Below are positions 26,188 to 40,123 of a stretch of DNA of 64,000 nucleotides, one piece after another (the first letter of the stretch is position 1; every line of letters starts with the position of its first letter). The notes beneath the pieces were generated by a model that was given only the letters and a program-made list of their open reading frames with translations, ran no database searches and had not been told where the DNA came from. The DNA is from Haliclystus octoradiatus (taxonomy: Eukaryota; Cnidaria; Staurozoa; Stauromedusae; Haliclystidae). The DNA lies in assembly GCA_916610825.1 (NCBI GenBank), contig OU744450.1:8266030-8330029 (forward strand), written 5' to 3'. Both the position numbers and the translations under genes were made by a program.

Positions 26188-27163
26188 TTACTGTATATTA
26201 TAATAGCATTTCACAGTTTAAAAGAAATCAGTATAGTAGTAGTTCATGATTTGAAAATGAAAGTATTAATAGTAGTAAGATTTTGCCCAAATATTCTCAA
26301 GAATTCCAGTTGCAATTTGATATTAATAATCTACTACGAATATATAGCTCAATATGAACCAGTTTATTGAAAAAAATTCAAGCCAACAATCAGACAAATG
26401 TAACGAAAGCGTGGTGTGGCCCGTGGTAGGATTTAGTAGTAAACCACGGTCCACGCAATAGTATTAGGTTAGGGTTAGGGTTAGTCCGAAAATGTCTTTG
26501 TATAATTATGCTTTGACATTCATTAGCCAGCTTTTAAATTAAAAGCCTATTCAAAAGGTCATAACATAAATGGAACCAGTCCAACCAAATTTTCTCCTTT
26601 CCACTGCTATCACATGGGGATATAATTATGAAGATAAATGTAATGTGTGTATTATTGCTTCATTTAGCTATCGAATAAACGAATTTATTTCGATAAAACA
26701 GTATTAACCTATTCTTTTGATAAAACGGCATTGACGCATTTTTTATATAGTTCATATTGAATTAGATATCTACAGTAAAGATTTATTAATATCTATCAAA
26801 TTGCAATTGGAGCACTTGAAAATCGTTTGGCAAAATCTTACTTTAATTAATACTTCTAAATAATGAATTATTATTAGTATAAGCAGGACGTCTGATATGG
26901 AAGGATTATGACATTTTTATTAACACACTTTCATTAGCTTTTAATAATTACGTTTCAATTTTCTTATGGCATTTTATGTATGACGTTTTTATATATGGTT
27001 CATATTGAGCTATATATTCCTAGTAGTTTATTAATATCAAACTGCAACTGGAAATCTTGAGAATATTTGGGCAAAATCTTACTACTATTCATAATTTCAT
27101 TCAAATCATGAACTACATACTGATTTCTTTTAAACTGTGAAATGCTATTATAATATACAGTAC
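26188..27163. repeat. Large inverted repeat, unit 4
   Basis: Arms at about 26188-26361 and 26996-27163; TTAGGG-type tract at 26464-26484. Confidence 0.75.
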
Positions 27164-28021
27164 TGGAATACGGGAGGATTGTGACATTTTAGTTTTAAGT
27201 TATATACATACAATATATGCTACATACATTTATGTCTTCAATGCTTCTTTGAGTTTAGTAAACATTACTAATTTTCGTAACCAAATGGATTTGAAAGATA
27301 ATTTTTAAAGTTATGTTCAATGTTGTTACTACTTATATATTGAAATGGCAAATAGTGTAACTGAAATCCGTACCATTTTTATTTTAACCTTTTCCAAAAA
27401 TGCTTCAGTAATCATTGTAACATTGTAATCTTTTCAACTTTAGCAAAATATTTTTCAACATGATATACACACAGTAACCGAAATCGAATAATGGTTTTGA
27501 AATCTTATATAACTCTTAAATTGTAAGAGTCAATCTTTATTATATACCGTTCCTGTTAACAATAGATTTTTGATTCTGAAATCAATACTTTGTATAGAGC
27601 GAAACCACCTCCTTAGTGGAGAAAATTAAATACAGCTTCTCAACAGTAACAGGATTGCGCCGAAGGCCCACAAGGCCCTCCCCAGGAGCTAGAAAAAAGC
27701 TGCCGTAGGCAGCCTTTTTTCCTTGTGTTAGTTATAATAATGACTTCAAACTGTTATTACCAATATAGACAATCATATTTATTAACAAAACAAATATAAA
27801 GCAGTTATACATGCTATAGGTACTCTGATTCAGATATTTTTGGTTACAATGAATTGCAGAAAAAGGCAAAATACCAACAATAGCAACGTTTTGACGGATT
27901 CTTATGTCTCATTTACCAGCATAAATGTATGTAATTAAGCTCTTCACCTTGGAGAATTTCGCCAACTTTGCAATAAAATATAATCATATCAATTCAATGT
28001 ATAATGTGTTTAACTGCTTAG

Positions 28022-28258
28022 AACTCACTTCTGCAACCATCATTGATCCTGGAGTACTCAAGGCTGGATTGGAAATAACCTTCACTTGTTCATCAGTTAG
28101 CAGCGGAGGAACGGTCACATATGAATATGAGATTGCTGGAATTTCAGTTTCAAACCCTTACACACCTTCCGCAGATGACAATGGTATGGAATTGAAATGC
28201 ATTGCAAGTTTATCTGGTTGCCCTCCGCAAGAAAGCACTGTTTCTCTAGTTGTTCAAT
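28022..28258 (+). CDS. Ig-like domain exon B, unit 4
   Basis: Protein identical to the other B exons; Gly65 codon GGT. Confidence 0.82.
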
Positions 28259-30099
28259 GTAAGTAGATCTTACTGAGTGTTGAGAAACAGTTTCAGTTGT
28301 GCAGTAATGCAGAAAATATATCATTGACGGAAATATGCATTGCAATAATTTGAAGACCTTTTTATTGTAAATCCTTGAGATTTCTACCATGCTCTTCATA
28401 TGATAAGGATAGATTAGACAACCATTTTGCCAATCTAAATTATACTATCTTTTGAAAGCCAATACACAAATATAAGGAATTTACTAGTATGCAATATAGT
28501 GGTACCACAAAGGAGTGTAGGGTAAGATCTGACCCTAATGAGATACAAGTTTCAATTTGATAATAGGTATTATACCCTTCTTAAGCAAACAGTCATATTC
28601 GGTAAAAGCTTTCAGATATGTCAGGATGAGATCTTTCTAACAAGTTTCTGGGGTATTATTTGAAAGATTCTAGTATGGTACCATAAATCAAATTTTACTT
28701 ATTTACGCCATTTTTTCTTAAATAAACTTTTCATTAAAATTTTCATTTTATATAACTACTGCAACGGTAGCACATATAAAGCACCGTCATTTGAGTACGA
28801 CAATATCAAAATAATTATAATTATAATTTCTGGAGAGAAGTTTTATTCAACCGCGACTTCACCTAACTTTAATTTAACACAGTAACGGGAAAATTTATGA
28901 TATTCCATCTCAGCAATTCTGTTAGACGTATAGATTAGATTGTACCTATGCATAATAATAATAATAATAATATATGATGTAAGAGTAAAAAAATACACAA
29001 TCTTTAATGTCTTTTATTCTCAAGTGTGTATAATTTTATTCTTTGATCATATAATATTATTATATTATTATTTAGTGCTCTGTTGAATGAATACATAGAG
29101 CATTATATTAAATGCCATGAGATAAACAAAAAATTTATAAAAAAAATACCAATATAAATGTATATGTATAAATGTATATATATGTAGTTTTATTTTGAAC
29201 AACTTTTCAAAATAAAATCGATTGTCAAAGTTTCTTCAAAGAGAATTTATACCTTCCGAACAAATCTATGAAGTCCTATATTTGAGTTGTAAAATGTTGA
29301 ATTATTTGCACAAACAAATATTTTTGAGCTTCGTTCCTTTCACGGGCAGGGATTTTATTGAACCAACACGATACTAACTGGTAGGCATTATTTTTTGATG
29401 AATTTATAAATCTTCAACACCGAATGAAGGTAATTCCCGAAAATAATGATGCCTTTGAAAACAACAAATTAAAAGCTTATCAAATCACAGCTACGTAATT
29501 ATTCTACCAAAATAAGGATGGAGATTTGAATTTGTATAGGCCTAGGGCTATAAACTACTTTGCAGACATGGGAAGACAGCAGACACTTCTAGATCACAAT
29601 ATATTTACCATTTTTAACTTCATATTCTTCTTATGCCGACTTTATTTTGTTCTAATTGTTTAAAAATTTTGAAATTACATTAAACGTGGTGTTAAAATCA
29701 CACGGCTATTTATATTTTTATTCAAATCAACATTGTAATAGAATGATTCTTAAATTTATCGTTTTGGAAACTTTTGTTCAATTACTATTTTATTTACCTT
29801 AATCCAAGTAATTCAGCTCAAGTAAGGTATTCTTTATTTCGATTGCCTCTTTAATTGTAACAACATTCATCTTCACTCACAAAATTTCCGTATTAACAAT
29901 TAACTTCATGTGGAAAAAAATATAGTTCTGTTTTTGAGATTTCAATTTGAATTCGATCTGGCTACCCGCCAGATTAACAACCTATGATATTGTGAAAACT
30001 ATAAATTCAGGAACAAATTACAATATTTCTCAAACTGTTTCATCTGATATTAGGGTAGTAGTTGCAATAACTATAATGTTATTTTAATTCATTTGTTAG

Positions 30100-30336
30100 A
30101 CCTCAGCTCTGCATCCATTAATGATCCAGGAACACTCCAGGCTGGAAGTCAGGTTACTTTCACTTGTTCATCAGTTAGCAGTGGAGGACCGGTTACATAT
30201 GAATATGAGATTGCTGGAATCTCAGTTTCAAACCCTTACACAGCTACTGCAGCTAACAATGGTATGGAATTGAAGTGCATTGCAATCCTATCTGGTTGCC
30301 CTCCGCAAGAAAGCAGTGTTTCATTAAATGTTGAAT
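30100..30336 (+). CDS. Ig-like domain exon C, unit 4
   Basis: Protein identical to the other C exons. Confidence 0.82.
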
Positions 30337-32200
30337 GTAAGTAACTGATGATCGGTGTTGATGAAGATTGATGTTATGAAAATATGCAAAAGCAATATTA
30401 GTGAGAAATATGTTTCACAACTATCAGCAATTTATTTTAATGTTCTTTATATGACAAGTATACATTAGAATATCATTTTAATTATGTTAATTTTACTTCC
30501 AAGCCGTTGCCAAATACATTTCTCCTGCTATGCTTTATAAATGTATTATTAATAGATGTAGTGTACCATCTGACTCTATAGTGATACAAGTTCAAATTCA
30601 TAAAGGCAACTATATTTATATCAATTTAACAAAACGTTTTACTTTACAATTTTAAAATAGGTAAGGATGAAATCATATGTTCCTGGTATTGTATGATAAA
30701 GGGGTAGTACGGTACTATACATACATATCATAGTGATTTATTACATTGCTATCTCAAGTAACTTTGTACATCATAGAAAAATTATTGTGCATTAAATTAT
30801 GTTTGAAGAATTCCGAATAATATGTTCCAACCTGAGTGTAATTACGATTATATTGTTTTACCATCAATTTATTCTTATGTGCAATCATAGATTTCATAAG
30901 TTAGCTTTATCTGTTTTGATTTCTGTCTATCAAATGCTTTGTTTTTAATGATCAGTTCTTTGAAAGATGTTCAAGTAAATTTGAAGCTAATAGATTTTTC
31001 CTGATAATTGATGAATATGCACAATGATTAAAATCAAGAACAAATGAGGTTGTCATAAAGGGTACTAGGAAAGCATGAAAGATTGACTAGCCATTTATTG
31101 TCCCTTCGCGATCTCTGAGAAACTATGAGCAAATTATGACTTATCTGCTAAGATTTGCAACTATAAAATAACAAATTTAAAGGTTTGGAGCCCACCTTCA
31201 TATACGCCATTATAATAATTTCATTCATATAACATCAGTTGATAAGTTATTAAGAATCTGACACAAATTAGATGGTAAGAATACAGCGTGGTGCATAAGT
31301 GTAACATATTACAACTGATATTCAAACCAGAACTGTTAAAAGGGATATAATATATATAAAAACTCTTCAAAATTAAATGTTGTAAATAAATTTGAAGTTA
31401 TCATTAGAAAGACACAACATAACTATCTTCCAACGTAAATCAAATCTTTTTTAAAAGTATTAGATTTACTTCAATTTATTCGCTGCAGAATATAAAATTT
31501 AAAAATTTTATATCTTATTTCAAAAGATATTTTTGAGTTCTATAAGATGTAAATTGATAAAAGTAGTTGCATTTGTTGCAATGAGAGGCCATTAAAAGAA
31601 GCTCTGTGTATCGTTCATGTTTACGTGACGATCATTCTGTCATCTAGGTATTCTATACTTAGGGAATGGGAATGCGATATCGGGGAAAACTTGATTATAT
31701 CCTCTCTAGCCTCTCCCACCTATAAACCTGACGCAAATAATTTACTTTGAATAAATGTCTTTCCATCTTAATCTAAATAAGAAATGATTTACTTTGTTTA
31801 TCATTGTTGGTTCAACACAATAAGAAAACAAAGAATGTAATAATGGAGGTTAAAATTTGAAAATTCATGCTTTGAATGTTAATTCTTTTTTCTGCTGTTT
31901 CAGGAAGATACACTATCAAAATATTGGAAATTGAAAAAATTAAATCAATATTATATATAAACGCTTTTGATGCCAAAATCTTTCAAACATGTGTAACTGT
32001 GTAAATAGAGCTAAAATCAGAATTGGAAGAATTCCAGAGAGCATTTTGTTAGATAGTTCAAATAATAGAATTTATTATACATGCGCAAGCCTTTCTAATA
32101 GGAACTCTTAAAGAAACTCATCGTACATTATTTCTTTAATAGTTTATACGATAGGATTATCGCGATTACAATCACTTTGATGTTTAATGTTATTTATCAG

Positions 32201-32437
32201 ACCTCAGCTCTGCAACCATTGACGATCCTGGAACCATCAAAGCTGGAAGTGAAATAACTTTTACATGTTCAGCTGACAGTAATGGAGGAGTGGTCACTTA
32301 TGAATATCAAATAAATAACATCGTAGTTACCAACCCACATAGAATTTTTGGCAGTGACAATGGTATGGATTTGAAATGCATAGCAAAGCTAGCTGGTTTT
32401 GCTGACAAGGAAAGCAGTGTCACACTAGTGGTTCAAC
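32201..32437 (+). CDS. Ig-like domain exon A, unit 5
   Basis: Private Asp14Ala change (GAT to GCT), which makes residues 13-15 KAG as in exon B. This could be a point mutation or a short conversion tract from a B exon. Leu75 is CTA. Confidence 0.8.
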
Positions 32438-33875
32438 GTAAGTTAAATTCAAGTCTTATATTTAATAATTTAGGAGCAATACCTTGTTATAGTGGTAATT
32501 TTTACTACTAAAGGCAATTGACTGGATTAATTTTCCATAGTTTAATATAATGAATTTGTTGATGAAGCAACAGCGCAGCATCTTTGATATATTTTAAGTG
32601 ATATGTAGATGAAAACTTTGCTTAATTTGTCTAAATTTTATGTATGCCGTATGTATGTTAGGGTACTTGAAAAATAAATTCTTGTTACGTTTAAGCTGAA
32701 TGAGCCTGTACACGGATGTCAAATGAGCTGTAAAACACGATGTTCATTCACTACGGTATCTATAGTGTATATGTTTATTTCTTGTCCTGTAAATTCGACC
32801 TTCAATTTTAAACATTTACATTATAATTTTCAGGTGCAGTTCATCTATAGCCAGGCTAGTGGTCAATCTATTCCATGCTATAATCCTAGACAATTTGTAT
32901 ATTTGGATATTTTGAGTTTGTGAAATATATAATATAATTATGTTATAAGATAATAAACCTTATTTCCTAATTCACTTGAGAGCTTTTTACGCAGAGGATA
33001 AGAAAATATCTATACTTTCGATATTCAGCATTTCTTGTAATTACAAAAGGTCTCAAAATCAAATTATCAGATCTGATTGCATTTTTCTTCAGAGCTTACC
33101 ATGCTCATTGTTGTTTGCTTTTTCTAGCAAACTGCTTCTTTGTATATCAATGAGGGACAGTACTTATTTGCTTAACAAACATGTGAAAATCTACTATATA
33201 GACCGTTCTTGAAAATCGTGTTAATTATTAGTATACTGGTAGACGCTGGATGTACTGTCTTTAGATAGTTTCTAACATCTCTACTACTATATAAAAATGA
33301 CCTTCAAATATTTTTACGCGCCAATCTCAAAAACCATGCGAAGAAATCCTGAACATCATACATCATTGGAAAGCTCTCTTTCGTGGTCTCAACATAGGCT
33401 ATATTGAATTTTGACAAATCAACTGAATTCGTTGTAAAATTGAAAAATAAAGTTTTCCGTAAAATATCAAAGCCACAGCCTTCCAGAGCAAAGCCATGCA
33501 GGCAATGAACCGCGGACTTGATCAAGTGTTTTTAAATCTCGAACAAAACCAAAAACATAAATTGGGATGATGACGAAAACCACTTTCTTCTTGTGTGATT
33601 ATCTATGTTTAATAAACTGTCAGTGAAATTCTTCTTCTCCAGACGCAGTTCTCAGCTGAAAATCAATTATAAATTTCACTACAGAGAGTGCTATGTTTAC
33701 GAAATTCAAAATAACCTATGAATTTTCAACAATATTTGGTTTCAATCGTTTGAATTGTAAAAACATCCCCAAGCATCCGCCGTATCAAATTATCTATCAA
33801 ATGTATTTAGTAACAGCGACAAGGAAAATCATGATGAAATGTAGACATAAATAAATCTCAAATCTCTAAAGTCTC

Positions 33876-34851
33876 TTACTGTATATTATAATAGCATTTC
33901 ACAGTTTAAAAGAAATCAGTATAGTAGTAGTTCATGATTTGAAAATGAAAGTATTAATAGTAGTAAGATTTTGCCCAAATATTCTCAAGAATTCCAGTTG
34001 CAATTTGATATTGATAATCTACTACGAATATATAGCTCAATATGAACCAGTTTATTGAAAAAAATTCAAGCCAACAATCAGACAAATGTAACGAAAGCGT
34101 GGTGTGGCCCGTGGTAGGATTTAGTAGTAAACCACGGTCCACGCAATAGTATTAGGTTAGGGTTAGGGTTAGTCCGAAAATGTCTTTGTATAATTATGCT
34201 TTGACATTCATTAGCCAGCTTTTAAATTAAAAGCCTATTCAAAAGGTCATAACATAAATGGAACCAGTCCAACCAAATTTTCTTCTTTCCACTGCTATCA
34301 CATGGGGATATAATTATGAAGATGAATGTAATGTGTGTATTATTGCTTCATTTAGCTATCGAATAAAGGAATTTATTTCGATAAAACAGTATTAACCTAT
34401 TCTTTTGATAAAACGGCATTGACGCATTTTTTATATAGTTCATATTGAATTAGATATCTACAGTAAAGATTTATTAATATCTATCAAATTGCAATTGGAG
34501 CACTTGAAAATCGTTTGGCAAAATCTTACTTTAATTAATACTTCTAAATAATGAATTATTATTAGTATAAGCAGGACGTCTGATATGGAAGGATTATGAC
34601 ATTTTTATTAACACACTTTCATTAGCTTTTAATAATTACGTTTCAATTTTCTTATGGCATTTTATGTATGACGTTTTTATATATGGTTCATATTGAGCTA
34701 TATATTCCTAGTAGTTTATTAATATCAAACTGCAACTGGAAATCTTGAGAATATTTGGGCAAAATCTTACTACTATTCATAATTTCATTCAAATCATGAA
34801 CTACATACTGATTTCTTTTAAACTGTGAAATGCTATTATAATATACAGTAC
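33876..34851. repeat. Large inverted repeat, unit 5
   Basis: Arms at about 33876-34049 and 34684-34851; TTAGGG-type tract at 34152-34172. The left arm has the 'gatattgataatc' variant shared with units 1 and 6. Confidence 0.75.
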
Positions 34852-35709
34852 TGGAATACGGGAGGATTGTGACATTTTAGTTTTAAGTTATATACATACA
34901 ATATATGCTACATACATTTATGTCTTCAATGCTTCTTTGAGTTTAGTAAACATTACTAATTTTCGTAACCAAATGGATTTGAAAGATAATTTTTAAAGTT
35001 ATGTTCAATGTTGTTACTACTTATATATTGAAATGGCAAATAGTGTAACTGAAATCCGTACCATTTTTATTTTAACCTTTTCCAAAAACGCTTCAGTAAT
35101 CATTGTAACATTGTAATCTTTTCAACTTTAGCAAAATATTTTTCAACATGATATACACACAGTAACCGAAATCGAATAATGGTTTTGAAATCTTATATAA
35201 CTCTTAAATTGTAAGAGTCAATCTTTATTATATACCGTTCCTGTTAACAATAGATTTTTGATTCTGAAATCAATACTTTGTATAGAGCGAAACCACCTCC
35301 TTAGTGGAGAAAATTAAATACAGCTTCTCAACAGTAACAGGATTGCGCCGAAGGCCCACAAGGCCCTCCTCAGGAGCTAGAAAAAAGCTGCCGTAGGCAG
35401 CCTTTTTTCCTTGTGTTAGTTATAATAATGACTTCAAACTGTTACTACCAATATAGACAATCATATTTATTAACAAAACAAATATAAAGCAGTTATACAT
35501 GCTATAGGTACTCTGATTCAGATATTTTTGGTTACAATGAATTGCCGAAAAAGGCAAAATACCAACAATAGCAACGTTTTGACGGATTCTTATGTCTCAT
35601 TTACCAGCATAAATGTATGTAATTAAGCTCTTCACCTTGGAGAATTTCGCCAACTTTGCAATAAAATATAATCATATCAATTCAATGTATAATGTGTTTA
35701 ACTGCTTAG

Positions 35710-35946
35710 AACTCACTTCTGCAACCATCATTGATCCTGGAGTACTCAAGGCTGGATTGGAAATAACCTTCACTTGTTCATCAGTTAGCAGCGGAGGAAC
35801 GGTCACATATGAATATGAGATTGCTGGAATTTCAGTTTCAAACCCTTACACACCTTCCGCAGATGACAATGGTATGGAATTGAAATGCATTGCAAGTTTA
35901 TCTGGCTGCCCTCCGCAAGAAAGCACTGTTTCTCTAGTTGTTCAAT
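35710..35946 (+). CDS. Ig-like domain exon B, unit 5
   Basis: Protein identical to the other B exons; Gly65 codon GGC, as in units 1 and 6. Confidence 0.82.
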
Positions 35947-37784
35947 GTAAGTAGATCTTACTGAGTGTTGAGAAACAGTTTCAGTTTTGCAGTAATGCAG
36001 AAAATATATCATTGACGGAAATATGCATTGCAATAATTTGAAGACCTTTTTATTGTAAATCCTTGAGATTTCTACCATGCTCTTCATATGATAAGGATAG
36101 ATTAGACAACCATTTTGCCAATCTAAATTATACTATCTTTTGAAAGCCAATACACAAATATAAGGAATTTACTAGTATGCAATATAGTGGTACCACAAAG
36201 GAGTGTAGGGTAAGATCTGACCCTAATGAGATACAAGTTTCAATTTGATAATAGGTATTATACCCTTCTTAAGCAAACAGTCATATTCGGTAAAAGCTTT
36301 CAGATATGTCAGGATGAGATCTTTCTAACAAGTTTCTGGGGTATTATTTGAAAGATTTTATTATGGTACCATAAATCAAATTTTACTTATTTACGCCATT
36401 TTTTCTTAAATAAACTTTTCATTAAAATTTTCATTTTATATAACTACTGCAACGGTAGCACATATAAAGCACCGTCATTTGAGTACGACAATATCAAAAT
36501 AATTATAATTATAATTTCTGGAGAGAAGTTTTATTCAACCGCGACTTCACCTAACTTTAATTTAACACAGTAACGGGAAGATTTATGATATTCCATCTCA
36601 GCAATTCTGTTAGACGTATAGATTAGATTGTACCTATGCATAATAATAATAATAATAATATATGATGTAAGAGTAAAAAAATACACAATCTTTAATGTCT
36701 TTTATTCTCAAGTGTGTATAATTTTATTCTTTGATCATATAATATTATTATGTTATTATTTAGTGCTCTGTTGAATGAATACATAGAGCATTATATTAAA
36801 TGCCATGAGATAAACAAAAAATTTATTAAAAAAATACCAATATAAAAGTACATATATATGTAGTTTTATTTTGAACAACTTTTCAAAATAAAATCGATTG
36901 TCAAAGTTTCTTCAAAGAGAATTTATACCTTCCGAACAAATCTATGAAGTCCTATATTTGAGTTGTAAAATGTTGAATTATTTGCACAAACAAATATTTT
37001 TGAGCTTCGTTCCTTTCACGGGCTGGAATTTTATTGAACCAACACGATACTAACTGGTAGGCATTATTTTTTGATGAATTTATAAATCTTCAACACCGAA
37101 TGAAGGTAATTCCCGAAAATAATGATGCCTTTGAAAACAACAAATTAAAAGCTTATCAAATCACAGCTACGTAATTATTCTACCAAAATAAGGATTCAGA
37201 TTTGAATTTGTATAGGCCTAGGGCTATAAACTACTTTGCAGACATGGAAAGACAGCAGACACTTCTAGATCACAATATATTTACCATTTTTAACTTCATA
37301 TTCTTCTTACGCCGACTTTATTTTGTTCTAATTGTTTAAAAATTTTGAAATTACATTAAACGGGGTGTTAAAATCACACGGCTATTTATATTTTTATTCA
37401 AATCAACAATTGTAATAGAATGATTCTTAAATTTATCGTTTTGGAAACTTTTGTTCAATTACTATTTTATTTACCTTAATCCAAGTAATTCAGCTCAAGT
37501 AAGGTATTCTTTATTTCGATTGCCTCTTTAATTGTAACAACATTCACCTTCACTCACAAAATTTCCGTATTAACAATTAACTTCACAATTAAAAGTGGAA
37601 AACAATATAGTTCTGTTTTTGAGATTTCAATTTGAATTCGATCTGGCTACCTGCCAGATTAACAACCTATGATATTGTGAAAACTATAAATTCAGGAACA
37701 AATTACAATATTTCTCAAACTGTTTCATCTGATATTAGGGTAGTAGTTGCAATAACTATAATGTTATTTTAATTCATTTGTTAG

Positions 37785-38021
37785 ACCTCAGCTCTGCATC
37801 CATTAATGATCCAGGAACACTCCAGGCTGGAAGTCAGGTTACTTTCACTTGTTCATCAGTTAGCAGTGGAGGACCGGTTACATATGAATATGAGATTGCT
37901 GGAATCTCAGTTTCAAACCCTTACACAGCTACTGCAGCTAACAATGGTATGGAATTGAAGTGCATTGCAATCCTATCTGGTTGCCCTCCGCAAGAAAGCA
38001 GTGTTTCATTAAATGTTGAAT
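37785..38021 (+). CDS. Ig-like domain exon C, unit 5
   Basis: Protein identical to the other C exons. The upstream 7-bp stem keeps its arms but has 'tacct' in the loop. Confidence 0.82.
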
Positions 38022-39886
38022 GTAAGTAACTGATGATCGGTGTTGATGAAGATTGATGTTATGAAAATATGCAAAAGCAATATTAGTGAGAAATATGTTT
38101 CACAACTATCAGCAATTTATTGTAATGTTCTTTATATGACAAGTATACATTAGAATATCATTTTAATTATGTTAATTTTACTTCCCAGCCGTTGCCAAAT
38201 ACATTTCTCCTGCTATGCTTTATAAATGTATTATTAATAGATGTAGTGTACCATCTGACTCTATAGTGATACAAGTTCAAATTCATAAAGGCAACTATAT
38301 TTATATCAATTTAACAAAACGTTTTACTTTACAATTTTAAAATAGGTAAGGATGAAATCATATGTTCCTGGTATTGTATGAAAAAGGGGTAGTACGGTAC
38401 TATACATACATATCATAGTGATTTATTACATTGCTATCTCAAGTAACTTTGTACATCATAGAAAAATTATTGTGCATTAAATTATGTTTGAAGAATTCCG
38501 AATAATATGTTCCAACCTGAGTGTAATTACGATTATATTGTTTTACCATCAATTTATTCTTATGTGCAATCATAGATTTCATAAGTTAGCTTTATCTGTT
38601 TTGATTTCTGTCTATCAAATGCTTTGTTTTTAATGATCAGTTCTTTGAAAGATGTTCAAGTAAATTTGAAGCTAATAGATGTTTCCTGATAATTGATGAA
38701 TATGCACAATGATTAAAATCAAGAACAAATGAGGTTGTCATAAAGGGTACTAGAAAAAGCATGAAAGATTGACTAGCCATTTATTGTCCCTTCGCGATCT
38801 CTGAGAAACTATGAGCAAATTATGACTTATCTGCTAAGATTTGCAACTATAAAATAACAAATTTAAAGGTTTGGAGCCCACCTTCATATACGCCATTATA
38901 ATAATTTCATTCATATAACATCAGTTGATAAGTTATTAAGAATCTGACACAAATTAGATGGTAAGAATACAGCGTGGTGCATAAGTGTAACATATTACAA
39001 CTGATATTCAAACCAGAACTGTTAAAAGGGATATAATATATATAAAAACTCTTCAAAATTAAATGTTGTAAATAAATTTGAAGTTATCATTAGAAAGACA
39101 CAACATAACTATCTTCCAACGTAAATCAAATCTTTTTTAAAAGTATTAGATTTACTTCAATTTATTCGCTGCAGAATATAAAATTTAAAAATTTTATTTC
39201 TTATTTCAAAAGATATTTTTGAGTTCTATAAGATGTAAATTGATAAAAGTAGTTGCATTTGTTGCAATGAGAGGCCATTAAAAGAAGCTCTGTGTATCGT
39301 TCATGTTTACGTGACGATCATTCTGTCATCTAGGTATTCTATACTTAGGGAATGGGAATGCGATATCGGGGAAAACTTGATTATATCCTCTCTAGCCTCT
39401 CCCACCTATAAACCTGACGCAAATAATTTACTTTGAATAAATGTCTTTCCATCTTAATCTAAATAAGAAATGATTTACTTTGTTTATCATTGTTGGTTCA
39501 ACACAATAAGAAAACAAAGAATGTAATAATGGAGGTTAAAATTTGAAAATTCATGCTTTGAATGTTAATTCTTTTTTCTGCTGTTTCAGGAAGATACACT
39601 ATCAAAATATTGGCAATTGAAAAAATTAAATCAATATTATATATAAACGCTTTTGATGCCAAAATCTTTCAAACATGTGTAACTGTGTAAAAAGAGCTAA
39701 AGTCAGAATTGGAAGAATTCCAGAGAGCATTTTGTTAGATAGTTCAAATAATAGAATTTATTATACATGCGCAAGCCTTTCTAATAGGAACTCTTAAAGA
39801 AACTCATCGTACATTATTTCTTTAATAGTTTATACGATAGGATTATCGCGATTACAATCACCTTGATGTTTAATGTTATTTATCAG

Positions 39887-40123
39887 ACCTCAGCTCTGCA
39901 ACCATTGACGATCCTGGAACCATCAAAGATGGAAGTGAAATAACTTTTACATGTTCAGCTGACAGTAATGGAGGAGTGGTCACTTATGAATATCAAATAA
40001 ATAACATCGTAGTTACCAACCCACATAGAATTTTTGGCAGTGACAATGGTATGGATTTGAAATGCATAGCAAAGCTAGCTGGTTTTGCTGACAAGGAAAG
40101 CAGTGTCACATTAGTGGTTCAAC
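39887..40123 (+). CDS. Ig-like domain exon A, unit 6
   Basis: Matches unit 1 exon A including the Leu75 TTA codon, which supports the 38.4-kb block duplication. Confidence 0.8.

Larger units (their letters stand above)
23044..30732 (+). repeat. Tandem unit 4 (7689 bp)
   Basis: Contains exons A, B and C at 24513-24749, 28022-28258 and 30100-30336. The hairpin is at 27692-27721 and the TTAGGG-type tract at 26464-26484. From its exon A onward it is nearly the same as unit 3, sharing 'ggtttaaatcg' near 26050 and the AT-rich insertion near 29157. Its opening segment lacks the unit 3/8 variants. No other genes are seen. Confidence 0.93.
1..38417 (+). repeat. Higher-order repeat block 1 (five 7.68-kb units)
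   Basis: Five tandem units (lengths 7674, 7681, 7688, 7689 and 7685) form a block that starts again at 38418. The second copy has the same order of unit lengths (7674, 7681, then a third unit whose exons lie in register once the insertion is removed). It also has the same private variants: the 'caccttgatg' variant upstream of exon A in units 1 and 6, the 'attatttttgaag' variant in units 2 and 7, and the 'aatatttataaaa' variant in units 3 and 8. The lengths and variants are read directly. That this is a biological duplication and not an assembly duplication is inference. Confidence 0.8.
30733..38417 (+). repeat. Tandem unit 5 (7685 bp)
   Basis: Contains exons A, B and C at 32201-32437, 35710-35946 and 37785-38021. 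The hairpin is at 35380-35409 and the TTAGGG-type tract at 34152-34172. It groups with units 1 and 6 in much of the middle of the unit. It has a private insertion near 37584 ('acttcacaattaaaagtgg') and a private Asp-to-Ala change in exon A. No other genes are seen. Confidence 0.93.
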
